Source: Symsagittifera roscoffensis (lineage: Eukaryota; Xenacoelomorpha; Acoela; Convolutidae). Taken from it: 64,000 nucleotides of DNA. The translations under genes and the position numbers were made by a program. Positions within the stretch are counted from its first letter, which is position 1. Every line of letters begins with the position of its first letter. Below the pieces are notes generated by a model, which worked only from the letters and a program-made list of their open reading frames with translations, was not told where the DNA came from and made no database searches. The DNA lies in NCBI RefSeq assembly GCF_963678635.1, contig NC_087071.1, positions 13,623,231 to 13,687,230 on the forward strand, written 5' to 3'. Below, one piece after another: positions 45,296-58,000 of this stretch.

Positions 45296-45388
45296 CTAAA
45301 CCAACAAACGAGCTGAACAAAGCATGGATTTTGAAAATTTGATCTAAATTTAGACTCTCAATTGATTGATAATCATAACTATATTAAA

Positions 45389-45916
45389 CAAGACTGCTCG
45401 TATCAAGGCGAAGCCTTGAATGTTCCGACTGCCTATTAAGGTTTATTGAGGAGTAATAACATTAAAAAATTAAAAGTAATAAAACAAAATTAAATTTTTT
45501 TTTTGAATTTGATTTTTTTTTAAATAAAAATAATCCCCCCACACGCCATATAAAGTACAAAAGGATAAATTTCGCTAAATGTAACAAGTCAATTATGGCC
45601 AATAAGCTTCGTTAAACCAATTTGGAACGATTTCTAAGACGGATTAACTCTCCGCTTACGCGTTAATAGCGCGAAATATATCGCGCGTTATTTGTCCCAA
45701 ATTGGCCAAAATGGCAATCTTTAAACCCCCATAACTTTAACCAGATCACAGGTGAAATATCTTTTTTCAAAATTCAGCTCAGGACAACAATACCTTTCGA
45801 ATGATAAAAACAAATTCTGTCAAAAATGGCTAGTTAAAAAGTCGAAATTTGTCTGAAGAAAAAAAAACCCACCCCGAGCACAAATATTCCGTTACTTTCG
45901 TATCGAAAGTCGGAAC
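45389..45916 (-). repeat. Dispersed repeat R2, copy 2
   Basis: Inverted relative to copies 1 and 3. Its head has GTTCCGACTTTCGATACG; its tail ends in the sequence that includes CCTTGATACGAGCAGTC. It lies head to head with copy 3 about 620 bp away. Confidence 0.75.
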
Positions 45917-46536
45917 AATAATCGCTCAGTAGTATGTAATTCAAGTTTGCTGACACTTGTCGATGGCAAATATAGATACACAATCTTGAACAATAATGTA
46001 AATTTTCTACGAGATTCTTGACAAGTTCACATAATTGAAGATAACCATTTTGGAAATTTGCTTAGAAAAATTTTAGTGGACTTTAGGAAATCTCTACTTC
46101 CCAAATAGCACGCGAAATACTAAGAAAGCATCTATATATAAGCGACTAAATATCTAGAGTTAGATTTCTCTATGAGCTGAAAATCGTTTTTCAGTTTTCA
46201 GTTCCTTGTGGCGCCCTTTTGGATAAATATGTTTTCAAAAAAATCGACCGACCTTCCTTGTACCTTAGATTCTATGTATAAGCTAAAATTTGACTAGCCT
46301 CTTTTTGCTTCCAAAAAATTTGGTGGTTGAAATTTATGGCCTATTTTTCGACAGAGTAAAAATTGTCTTACCGCATGAAAAATATGAAAAGAATAAAAAT
46401 AGAATTACAAAATTAGTTCGGTCCACTTGTACAAAAATTCAAACTGCACTATAACTAAAAATGCACAAAAATTTGCTCGCTTTTTTCGCTTGATTGAGCA
46501 TAAACTTTGCTCGAACTTGAATACATGATCTTTATC
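45917..46536. other. Spacer between inverted R2 copies
   Basis: AT-rich, nothing recognised. Confidence 0.5.
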
Positions 46537-47014
46537 GTTCCGACTTTCGATACGAAAGTAACGGAATATTTGTGCTCGAGGTGGGTTTTTTTTCTTCAGA
46601 CAAATTTCGACTTTTCAACGGCGGAATTTTTTTTTTCATCATTCGAAATGTATTGTTTCCTCAGCTCAAATTTGAAAAGATATTTCCTCCGTGATTTTTT
46701 TTGTCAAATTATGGGGGCTAAAAGATTGCCATTTTGGGCAATTTGGGACAATTACTGCTCGTAAGCAGAGACTTAATCCGTCTTAAAAGTCGTTCCAAAT
46801 TGGTTGATGGAAGCATATCTGCCTATTTTATTTGTTACTAGGAGCAAAATTTATCTCTTTGTCTTTTATATGTCGTGTGAGGGGATAATTTTCACAAAAA
46901 TCCTCAAATTAAAAAAAAAATCTTTTTTTTTTCCTTTTTTTCATGTTCTCACTGCTTCATGGACCTCAAAAATGCAGTCGGAACATTCACATTGCCTTGA
47001 TACGAGCAGTCTTG
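46537..47014 (+). repeat. Dispersed repeat R2, copy 3
   Basis: Same head and tail as copy 2. The head holds ACTTTCG-ATA-CGAAAGT, a short inverted repeat. No coding capacity is seen; it is probably a non-autonomous element. Confidence 0.75.
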
Positions 47015-47100
47015 TTATCGTTACTAAGACTTTGATGTGTGTCTACATATTCTCGAAATTATAGTTATAGTAATTTTAAGCATAGCGCAGACAAAATTAC

Positions 47101-47212
47101 CTGAACCTTCTGCATTTTCGGCTGATGTTGTCGTCTGCATTGGCAAACACAAAATCCAGTGATTCTTTGACACTTTTGCGACGAACTCCGCTAATGCTCA
47201 CCATAATGAAAG
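47101..47212 (-). CDS. Host gene internal exon (112 nt)
   Basis: It has an AATGTACAG acceptor before 47212 and a GTAATT donor (47095-47100). It encodes FIMVSISGVRRKSVKESL, then DFVFANADDNISRKCRRF, and leaves two bases (AG) that the first base of exon 45144-45295 completes. An ATG at 47202-47204 could make this the first coding exon if the upstream exons are wrong. Confidence 0.55.
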
Positions 47213-47567
47213 CTGTACATTACAGATAATTTTGATATGAAGTCTTTCTTAGTGTTTGGGAACCAATAATTGAGCCAAATGTTAAACAAAGCTAATACAT
47301 CTTTTCAGGCGACTTCTCAAAAAACCAAAACTTCCAGCTTACTGATTCAAATTAACAGATCATTAGCAAAAATTAAAAACAGATAAAACCTGTAAAATTA
47401 TTGTTAGAAAGCTTTCTTTAGACAAATTTCTACGTTTTGTTTTAACTTAAACAGTGTGGCTAATAAACTTATTTGTTAGCGTTAATTTAAAGCATTGATC
47501 TCTCAAATTTTTTTTACAAAACCAATAAATTGGGAAAAAATGGTTTATGTTCAAAGGCTGATCCCAC

Positions 47568-47639
47568 AGACATTTTTGCCTCTGCCCACTGTACCGTTGA
47601 AAATGGCCCTCACAAACTCTTTGGTTATTCCTACTGCTC
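47568..47639 (-). CDS. Host gene candidate exon (72 nt)
   Basis: It follows TTTGGTCAG and encodes AVGITKEFVRAIFNGTVGRG then KNV. The donor at 47566-47567 (GTGGGA) is weak. The phases fit the exons on both sides. Confidence 0.4.
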
Positions 47640-48606
47640 CTGACCAAAGTTCATGTTCATAAAGTGTCAAACCGAAGATTACGTCCCAATTTTATTATAG
47701 TTTCATACAAGTAAAACGCAAAATTCGGAAAAAATTTTGTTGGAAATAAACTTTTGTTTTGATAGCTTTTGAACGGAGATAATTTTTTTGTTTGAAGTAT
47801 TTTGATCAATTTTAAAAATATAATCAATCTTTAGCGATGAATTTTAAAACCGGTTCCAGTAATTCCAAGACCTTTATCTAAAACTTTTGATAGAAAACTT
47901 AGATAGAAAAAAAAACAAATAACTACTTGTTTTGATTTTCAAAAATACTTTACAATCTTCATATATAAATTTACGCTGTGATTGACCAAAATTTTTAAAT
48001 TGGTTTTTTTTTCAATACTCATGGCTTTTTCGGCGCGAACCGGTTCCATTAATCCGAAAGGCCGCAAACATTATTTCAAAAAACTTGTTTCAAAATTGAT
48101 AAAATTTGTAATCCTTTTGTTGGAAAGCGTTCTATAGACGTATTTGATTTTTTCAAATGAATTAATTTAACTATCGTGAGTATTGAAACTATTTGCTAGA
48201 ACTAAAGCTAAACTTTAAATAGAGGATGGAGGTACCTGTTTGATAAATACTGATTTTGTTGTACTTGTGCTGGACGAAATCGATTGTTTCCAAAAATCGG
48301 TTTCACCCGAAATTTTAGTTGTTTCTCTATCAAAATAACGTGATAATTTTTTGAGAAATTGGAAAGATTTTCCACGCCTAGCCGCTTCGTCACAGAGGCT
48401 TCACGCCACCTGTTGCCACGAATAAACCATTCGTATCAAATTCGGCGGGAAATTTTTGAGAAGAGTCAAATTTTTCGAGAAGAATCAAAGAAGAATGAAT
48501 AAGAGCCGATAACTTTTTTGTTGAAAAATCTCAGAAGTCAAAAAAGTGCCGGAACTTTTCATGCAGGAAAGTTTTTACAATTCGTTCTGTCGACTGGAAT
48601 AAAAAC

Positions 48607-48815
48607 CTTGGGCCTGGAAGGGTAGTTTCACTTTTCCGAGGGTGAAACTTAAATTGTCGTAGCCACCCATGAATTGGAGCATTTTAGAGCCCATTCCATC
48701 CATTGAACCCAACATGCCATATTTGGGAGGAAAGTTTTTGTAAAATGGAAAAAAAAAGTTTTTGTCAGATAATCCCCTCACAGACTTTTTTGAAGGTTGT
48801 AGAAATTGGGGTGAG
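48607..48815 (-). CDS. Host gene candidate exon (209 nt)
   Basis: It follows ATTTTTAG and is open through SPQFLQPSKKSVRGL, NFPPKYGMLGSMDGMGSKML and GKVKLPFQAQ to a GTTTTT donor (48601-48606). Its Met/Gly-rich centre is distinctive. It leaves one base, which the two-base lead of exon 47568-47639 completes. An ATG at 48713-48715 is in frame. Confidence 0.4.
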
Positions 48816-49133
48816 CTAAAAATTGACTAATTGATTAGGCAACCACACAAGAGAGTAGACGGATTTTCCATTGCGCGCAGAAATTTTTCTCTATCGCTTC
48901 TAGTTGTAAGAGTTTTTGCCCTGACAATGTTTTTAATTTTCTCTTTTTGGTTTTGTCCAAAGTGCAATTTTTAAAGGTATCAAATAAAAAACAGGGGTCC
49001 AAATTTTCCAGGTTAGAGTTAAAACCAATTCATTGCACAGCTCAAAAAAATGCCAAAAAGTTTGTTGAAGTATTGAATGATGCTCTTTTGGGATAATCGG
49101 AAAAATAAGCAATTTAGAATCTTTTTTACTCAC

Positions 49134-49164
49134 CAAAAACGATTAAGCAAATCCAACTTGACAT
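49134..49164 (-). CDS. Host gene candidate first exon with signal-like start
   Basis: ATG at 49162-49164 starts MSSWICLIVF and runs into a strong GTGAGT donor (49128-49133). The hydrophobic start would suit a secreted protein. Its phase does not fit the next candidate exon (48607-48815), so an exon is missing or one of the two is wrong. Confidence 0.3.
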
Positions 49165-49989
49165 TTCAGTATTTTGATTCTAGGATAAATTTCGACTAAA
49201 TTCAACTGTCCACACTAGGTTTCGATCCAAACGAGCAAATTCAAACCAATGTGCTCTAGCAATTGATAAATAAACAAGTTAGGGATGATTTTAATTACAA
49301 ACAACCTTGATCAAAATATTTGTGCAAGTATTGCTCCAAAAATTAAATGAAATTTAGCTTTTTAGTTGCAAACGTTTTCATCTTGAAAACCGTTTTGCGT
49401 GAATAAATTTCTGGCTATTGTTTTGAATTTCTGATTTAAAAAAAATAATTGATTTATTTGAAAAACGAAATTTTCATTTCATCCAATCAGGCAAAAATTT
49501 TCATTTAATCCGAGGGGCAAAATTTTTTCATTTAAAAAGTCTGCAAATCTGAAAAACTCTGCAATCGATTGTTTATCTTCTTATGATTTAACATCCAGGG
49601 AGCAGTAAAAAACGCAAATTTTTGTAAGGAGAAAAATTTTTTGTATTTTTGGGGGCCAAAAAGAAGAGTTTTTTCTACTTAATTTTTCACTATATGATTT
49701 TTTACTACATATTTACTAAATTCAAAGCAAAAAAAAAAGAAATTTTTCTATTCACTGGTAAGGACTGAATGAACCAATCGGAATTGTTGGAAAAAGTTCC
49801 TTATTGCAACTTTTAAATGCTGTAAACTTTATCGCCTGTTCACCATGTGGTCTTTTCATCTTAAAGAATTCCAGCCTAACCTCGAATATGGACTTGAGTT
49901 GATCGAAGTTCGACATAGGTTAGTACAGCACTCTAATAAACCTGTCTTCATTGTCACTTTTCACTCGATTACTTAATCTACCTACTGTA
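49165..49989. other. Intergenic, nothing recognised
   Basis: AT-rich sequence without repeats or genes I can support. Confidence 0.5.
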
Positions 49990-50310
49990 CAGGGGCGGAT
50001 TTAGGGGGGTAGGTGACGGTGGATGCAGACGCCCTTCCTCAGGGATTCGACCCCCTGCCGACCCAAAGGGTCCCCCTTTGTAATATTTTGAGATATCGAT
50101 TTTTGGTGACGAAACCTGAAATTTTCTAAAGGCGCCCTCGGCCTGTTTTTTTTTGCCTGTTTTTTCCAAGTTTCGCCTGCGGCGCAGAAAATTTGGTCAA
50201 AATGGTGTCTTTATAGTAATTTAGAAGAGCTCAGAAAATCAATTTTGTCGACCTAAAAAAAAGGTCAACAAAATTGTCAAAATTATTCTGAAAATTCCTT
50301 CCCTAAGGTC
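49990..50310 (+). repeat. Dispersed repeat R1, copy 3
   Basis: Starts CAGGGGCGGATTTAGGGGG and continues as in the other copies: GGATTCGACCCCCTGCCGA, GCGCCCTCGGC, and the GTCGACCTAAAAAAAAGGTC hairpin near the 3' end. No 3' inverted terminus is found. Confidence 0.65.
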
Positions 50311-52407
50311 TGTAGCTTAATAGTTATCTGAGACTATTGAATAATAGGTCATAAATTATTCTCTTTTTTGTCAGAAGTAAATGATTTAGTCTTACAACTT
50401 TTATTTCGAAAAATTTAAAATTTATCGCTTTTTTTTCATCGCACGACTCACAATTCACGTCATTATAATGCTCGTGGGCAACCAACGGGGTACGGGCTCG
50501 GTTTATGATTGGAAACGACGTCTATAAATCCTAGACAACCTTAAACATGAGTCAGATGCTTCGTGGCTTGAAGGTTCACTCACACACGAGGCCATCTTTC
50601 TCTATAAATTTTTTTAAGAATCTCTATTTATAAGGTTCCAATTGGTTCATTTGAGCAAAGCTGGAGCGCTTTCATAGATGAATGACTTTGCGACACGCAT
50701 AAGTGTAGAAGAAGGACTTATCGAGCAAAAAATGGTTCTGTAAGTGGTAAAAGTTCGAAAAAGTTGCATATTTGAGTCAGTGCTCTCAAATTAGCTAGGC
50801 ACTCAACTTCGTCTACTGAATTTTACAAAAATTTTTAACACTGCCCGATCTGAACGATAAAAAAACACTCGCTGAGTTAAGAAACATTTAATTCCTACAA
50901 TCCCGACAAAACGAAGAGCAGACGAGTGGTTTAATCGCTCTTCAATTGAGTTAAACTGAAGCTCGGATGCTCTTTCGACTTGGTCAAAGTTAGCTCAGAG
51001 TAAGGTACTGAAACGAGTAATTTGGTTGCTACGAATTCAGCCCAGAGCCTTCGAATTGCAATTGAGAGGTTTTCCATGGTGTGCAAATGGATTACCCACG
51101 TTGCTGGACAATTGAAAAGACAAATTATTATTCTTTGCGACAAACATGGACTTTGAATGGAAATAGTTCCTTCTTTAGAATTTCCTCCACGGGTCGTGAA
51201 GCCGCTGAGAAGTTAAATCAGCCATAAAAACTTTAATCATTTTCCCAAACAGCGACGGCTCAAATAGCAATTTTTCCGAAGTTGCCTCAAAGTTTTTTCT
51301 GAGTCCAAATGTTAATTTTTTTTTTCTAAAACCAGAACCTTACGAAGAGCATGTTCAATCGGATATTGACATAGGATTTTTTTGCCTGGTTCTTATTAGG
51401 GTACAAATAAGCATATGGAATTGGTGAATGTGCTTTATCCAGTATAAAATTGTGTATAGTATCTGTGAAGCTAACAGGTTGAGACTGCTTGTAAGGTAGA
51501 GTTAAAATTGCACAAGTCTTCAATGGAATTAGGAAAAGTTCCGTTTGAGTCGAAGAAAGTCTATGAAATTTATAACAGGAGCGGTTTTTCGGAGAAGGCA
51601 GTGTGATCTAAAAAAGAACAAAAAATATGTGACTGGCTAACTCTCTTTAAAAGTGAAAAAAAATTAACTTTCCCAGAAGCGTTGATATGTAGAGTTGCAC
51701 TGTCAACTTTTTAGTGAATATTCTTAGTCTGGGTTGTTTGACGTTCTGTGTAGCTAAGGTACTTCGTCGCACTATACCTTTTAAACAACTTTCCAATAAA
51801 GCAGAAACTCTAGTGTTGTAACAAAGTTGTTGCTTATCTTGTAGCGGAAGTTTTTTTGTAGCTTTATCGGCTATGTTCCTCTTTAATGAAACATGGCGCC
51901 ACTGATGTGCGTTAGATATTTACAGTAATTTACTAATTCTGTTAGATCAAAGTGTCTTTTCTGGAGTATTGATTGATGCAACTACTATCCAGAGTTGGTA
52001 TGATTTGAATTGGTCGATAATTGAATAAGTTTGAAGCTGTCCAATATTGAGCAAAATTAATGTGTGCGAGATTCCTTGATAGTAAACCTACAAAAATGCG
52101 CAAAAAAAAATTGCCAGCTTGCAATTGTAGCTCGAATACGCCTCTTGGTTAATCGGAAAAAAAACCGGTTCTTTAATGATGAATGAGGGTTTTCCATGGG
52201 TTTGCTTCAAAGTATGGATTCAACGAGTCAACTTTGAAAACTTGTTTATGGATTGCTCTGTTTGTCGAGTTGGCCGACAATCTTCGGTTTTCTGACAGTT
52301 TTCTCTTATCTACAGGAGGAAGAAACTTCCTAAAATCAATTCATACCAGATTGCACAGCTTTGGTTGTAGTTTTTTTATGGTTAATTTAAATGATTCTAT
52401 CGATTTC
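50311..52407. other. Unassigned
   Basis: A segment at 50931-51190 has more balanced composition and an open minus frame of 70 codons, but I see no domain. A CGTCTATAAATCC TATA-like motif lies near 50520. The plus frame 52183-52440 crosses into the tandem duplication and has no recognisable features. Confidence 0.4.
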
Positions 52408-55050
52408 AGCGTATCGAAGAATTTTAAAACCATAGACTGAATGTTAGGTTGTTACAAGGCCTTACGTTATATTTTAAATTCTGGCTGAGGGATGAGTGTA
52501 TCGCCTTTAGGATTCCTTTTAACTCCTAAAATCCGAAGAAGTGTATTTTGATTTCATTCAAGTGTTCGTTGAATATCGGTTAAGCTAACTCCTTTACCCA
52601 TTAACATCTCAAAAGCTTCAATTGAACGTTGATCCTCAAGTCGATTGACAAAAGAATGTATAGTCTTTTCCACGTAGAAGCTGTTAAAAGTTACTAGCTC
52701 TAGGTTGGGCTCTTTGTTGCAATTTTTGATAACTTTTCGATTTATTGCGAACATGACTAATGAGGGTAAAAGATCAGATCCGATAAATAGTCGCATAACT
52801 GATACTCTTTAACTCAATTTTTTGACCACTAGCAGAATTGTAAGCACTTTGATCATTCTATTTTTTGGCTCTCTGCGTAACAATGCTTTCTCTTTCGCCA
52901 GATTGTATTTTCTGTTTCCTGCTTAGCCTTATTACTACATCAAACTGGTTTTCATTAGATCCTGCCCCATCTCTACAGAGAAATATAGAGGAACGCTTTT
53001 GAATTTCGATGCAGCATTCGTTAAGCGTCAAACGTTACCAGGTTTCTGATTTTTCAACCATGTGGTGTAACGATTTGTCTGACAACGTTGTCGGGTGTAC
53101 AAATGTTACGGGTATCACGCAACCTTTTTTATGTGCAGTTATCATTTTAGTCGTCATTGCGGAGTTACTACTTGCCTTTACAAACCAAGTTGATTTGTAA
53201 ACAAGTTCCATCATATTGAAGGTTTCGTTTCGTAATTGATTTTATTAGTTTACGATAGTTAATTGCCGATAGTTGCATTGCTTAATTGTACAAATTAGGA
53301 TGTAGCGATTTAGTTAGCGTCGACCCAGTAGGTCGCATTTTCCATACGGAATAACGAGAGTGACTTTCGGAATATGTTTCACTGCGATATACCAACTAAA
53401 ACACATCGAAGCCTAGTTGAACCTATATCGAGTAGTCGAAGACTAGCAAACTCGATGTTTTGGGGATTATCAAAACAGGAACATATAGTGCTCATTCTTT
53501 CATGTGACCGAAAATCCGCTTTTCTACTGAGTAAGCGAAATGCACAGTAATAGTCGTAAATGACGAGTTGAATTGTACCAAAAAAAAATGTTTAATCTGC
53601 AGGGTTTCAGTTCCGCACTTGGAGATACAAGAAAAATTGCCGCATTTGTCGAGAGTTGCTTAGCGAAAAAACTACTTGGTGTTTTCTCAAAATAATATTC
53701 AGTGCGCCTTTTTCTATTTTGTTGAATTTCTGAATATGTCGCCATGCAGTCTCGTCCTGGAACCAATGTAAGCGCAGTGATGTTCATTCGCGCTATTACG
53801 TCTTATAAAAGGTCTTGTCGAAGTACGATCAGTCGATCTATGATTGAGAGGCAGTTGAAGCTGAATTGCTCATCTTTCAAAACTTGAATTTTTTGTGGTT
53901 AAGTTTGCTTCACAAAAGCTGAGAAGTGTCCGATACGGTTATCGTCAAAGTCCCGGGAGTAGAAGAATTTTGAAATTTTCAGGATGTCTTCAAATTGTCG
54001 TTTGTTGCCTATGCATGTAACGAAGGTTTTTATTCTACAAGGTTTTTTGCAATCTTTGATCAATTTAAGAGCACGGAGCGTATTCGGTTAATTTATCATT
54101 GAAATATGGCAAGCCTTAGAGTGAACATAAAACAGTCTATGATTTCCTCGAGCGTATCATAGTCCATCCCGTTAGGTTGTCCAAATTTTCCCTTACTAAC
54201 GAGACTGCTGGAGATGCTCAGAGCGAGCAAGCCAATTCAGGTTATTTGATTTCAAGTCTGACGCGTAGTTGATAAAATCAAAGTTGCTGCCATAACTTTC
54301 GTAAAAAAGCAAAAACATGACCAAAGCTTGACGGTCATCATTTGGAGGTCGCTCAATGTTGGTCCGCTCATTGGCAAAGGCTGCAAAATTGAACCCAGGA
54401 TTGCAAAATCTTTGTGATAGCACGCCTATGGCTTCAAGTTAATTTGATGACTTTTTAAATTAGCTCTTCACAATTAGTTTGTTTTATCAACACAGTGGGG
54501 TTACAGGTATGTACTTTCCCTCAGTCAGTTTGGGGTTGTTTTTTAATCATTAGGCTATCTCTAAGATATCAAATCTCTAGTTTTGTAGACCTAAACACAT
54601 ATGCCCTTCTAATGAACTACAGTCGAGCTTTGGGCACTCAAACTCTGGTAACTAGAATGTTTTGACGCTGTAAGGATGTGTGTTATAGTATTTTTGTTTT
54701 GACAACAATAGCTAAAACAGTGATTTATTGGAGTCACGAATCTAATACATTGAAGCGCATTGAAGCCAATTGTACCATTTTGCTGCTGCGTCAAAACATT
54801 GTACCAGTTTGCTGCTGTTGTAATCCTTTAGTACACATTTAGATTATTTTCAGAGAAAATGGTGTTTTCAGAGGAACCAGATTGATTGTTTTTAACATCC
54901 TTTTGTCATCGATCTAATGACATTGAAACCGATGACGTTACCGATTTCATTTTTGTGCTATGAAACTGCTGAGTAGTGTATCCTCAGCGGTTTTGCTGAC
55001 GAAATGCAATTTGGTTAACTAGTATCAAAGCTGTACATTCATTGTAAATG
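52408..55050 (-). pseudogene. Decayed retroelement-like sequence, unit 1, family uncertain
   Basis: Short minus-strand frames (52554-52796, 53524-53787, 54196-54423), also found in unit 2, lie downstream of the Ty3/Gypsy RNase H region. The frame with RLFIGSDLLPSLVMF loosely recalls the BEL/Pao protease region, and the unit 2 frame with FRLLSRKADFRSHERLSTIC recalls a degraded zinc-knuckle segment. Both resemblances are weak. No integrase motif is found where one is expected. Confidence 0.25.
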
Positions 55051-58000
55051 CTATTGTAAATAAAAGAGAAGTTCGCACGGGATTACAATTGTTGGCTGAA
55101 AAATTTGGGACGATAATCGTGATAGAGTGAGTGAACTGAGGATTCGTCTTTCTGTATTCCAACGAAAAATTTTCAGAACAGAATCTTGTGTTCTTCTCTC
55201 TTTTTGCAGTTGACAATGCCAGCTTTGTTTAGGTACAACCGCACATCCTTCTGCATGATGTAATGTCTCAAGATCCGGTAACTGTTCTTCTTCAGATCTG
55301 GTGCGCTCAATTTGATCCATCTTTTCAAGCTACTCGTCATACGGTAATTTTTTGCGATCTTAGAAAGTCTGTACCGCGCCCTTGAGTTTGTCTTCATGAT
55401 TCTTAGTTAAGCATTCATCTTCCGTCTTGACAGACTAAATTTTAGTGCCATTTGCATGGGTTTGAGAACTGTTCTCCCATTCCAATTTTGTTCCTGATGC
55501 ATTTTTCTAGGGATCAGAGACGGTAACAGTTGGGGCATCTGTGTAGAGAACGTACTTGCCTGAAGGTGCATGCTCTGAAGGTACATTCTCTGAAGGTATG
55601 TCTAGTACTGGTGCTTCGCTCGGCTCTCGTTTAATACTCTTGAAAGATTCCTGAGCTTCTTCATTTCACTCGAACTTCTTCCCCTTGTTGCGCATCAACT
55701 GCTGCAGCTAGTAGACTTTGTTTGCATATAAATTTTCAAATTCTCTCTAGCACTTCGCAAAATCTAGGAAACTTGTCGTCTGCTTGTCTGTTCTGGGGTT
55801 TTTCATGTTAACAAAACTACTACCGCATCAAGATCTGGCCTCACGTCATGCTTATTGACCTTTATCACAGGTACCTTATTAAGTCCCTGATGATATCGCT
55901 CTTCGAGGATTTGCATTTCAAGCCAGCTGTCTTCATAAAGTCAAAAATTTCCTCGAGTATGTCAATATGGTCAGTTAAGGTGGGTATCACTATTTTTACA
56001 TAATATACATGCACATCACGAGGGTCCCATATTTCTTGACTACACAATTCACTGCTTGAGCTAGGAGCCTTTGAAATGTCGATGTAGCATTATACTAGTT
56101 GAAAAGAATTCTCTTCCAGTGGTGTAACTCGCACGCCAAACCGGTCTTATCCCTTCCTGTTTTCGTAGGAAACCTTGCCAAAATGCAGAACTAAGATCCA
56201 AAGTGGCGAAGAACTTTTGACTGACTATCGTCTATGAGTTGCATGGGATATGTATCCTTCACTGTCACCGCGTTGAGGTAGCGAAAGTTGCAAAAGAAGC
56301 TCATCTGTACTCCTTTCATCTTGGCCAAGAAGACTTCAAGGGTTTTATCATGTCATACTCGAAGAGCATTTCTATCTCTGATTGGCAGGCTTCTGACTTG
56401 TAGGGCGTCAAACATCTTGATCTTTTCCTTCAGAGCACGACACCTTCTTCCAGTTCTATCTCGTGCTCAAAAAAATTACAAGAACTAATGTCCGCTTTAT
56501 ATTTTGAAAATGTCAGCATTGCGATCTAAGACTACCTTAAGCAACTCAAACTCTACTTGCTTCTAAAATGCTCCGCTTCTAGTGAATCAGGCTCTATTAC
56601 TCCTACTCATATGATTAGGGGCATTCCGGAAAACATGAGCAGCTCAATAATCCTTCATTTATTTCAGGTTTCTTTGAAAGTGTTTTGTTAGAACGTTTAG
56701 ATTCATAAAAACTTTTTTAAATTAGACCATTATTTGCAAGATTAGGACAGTACTTCACTCAATAGTTCTTGAGGTTTGATGAATCAGTCCACATCGGCAA
56801 AGCGTAGCCGGGTTTTCTTCCACGCTGGATTAACACCAGTTTGTCCAGTGTATTCAACAATACACTTAGACCCAGTACGAAACGTGTGATGGAAAAGCTT
56901 CGACCTAAAGCCACTGAGCTTTGACTGCTATTGTTCGGTATCATGCAAGCCTGCTCGCTATCTCTCAATGGGTTCGAGTTTCTTATCCTAAAAAACGCTA
57001 CTGATGCCTGCTTAGGCTATAGTTTTACCTTTTTGTCTATAGTTTACCATTCTATATCTTATTTTTGTCCAATTTTTTTTTAAACTGTTGTGCGCTTGGC
57101 ATCATTGCTGTCCGGGTTTCTTTTCTTTATCAGTCTTTTTTTTCAGATCAATCGTTGTCACGTCAAAATTTTTGACGAAATCACGCCCTGAGATGAACTC
57201 CACTGTGTTCCACTACAAGATAACTCATCCATAGAATCTTTCCCCCATCTGGAGAACTATTCTTGGGGCTCTTCTTGCAACAAAGATGGCTCTGGCGTTA
57301 ACGGCTGCCATTCTTAGCATCGTGGATATTATGTCGTTCCTGGTAAAACCCGTTCTCTCCCATGTTTTGATTTGCATCACAATGATTATCACTCCTGTTT
57401 CTAGAAATCCTATCTTCTTCCCGTCGGAATCCGTATCCAACATGCACCGAATCTTGTTCCATCATGGCGTCAAGATCAATTCTGCGGACCTTCAACTCTT
57501 CTTGACCTAGGTATATTCCGCTCTCTTGTCGTTGTCAGTCGTTGCTTAGGTCTAAGCGTGAATGCCAATACCATTACAATGAGCATAACTTGATATATAG
57601 ATCGTAGAATTCCATATAATGATCGTAAGGTTTTTTCCCTCCTGCCTCACTAACAAGGCTCGCACAACCCTCGATTCAGTTAGCGGTTTTGCTTGTCTCA
57701 GGTAGTCTGCATAAAAATCCAGATAAATCATGGCGATTTTGGGGTTCGCTTAGATTTCTGATTATCTGGTGCCCCGCCCGCAAAATTACTGACTGTATCT
57801 TGCTGTCCCGAGGCAAGATTCCAAATGTCTGCACAGAGATGACCAACTATCCCATGCTCAAGATACTTCGTGTCTTCGTCTCTTCAACTGTTGATTCTTC
57901 GAAGGCCTTGAGTTGGTCCTGTATTTTCTCATCTGCCTCTCTGTTCGGTTTCCTTAGTCGCTAGTTCTCGTTGAGCCCTGTGCAAGGCATCCTTGCTGCT

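Noticed and set aside
50500-50640. Possible solo LTR with a TATA box
   Set aside because: No second copy in the window and no TG/CA boundaries could be fixed.
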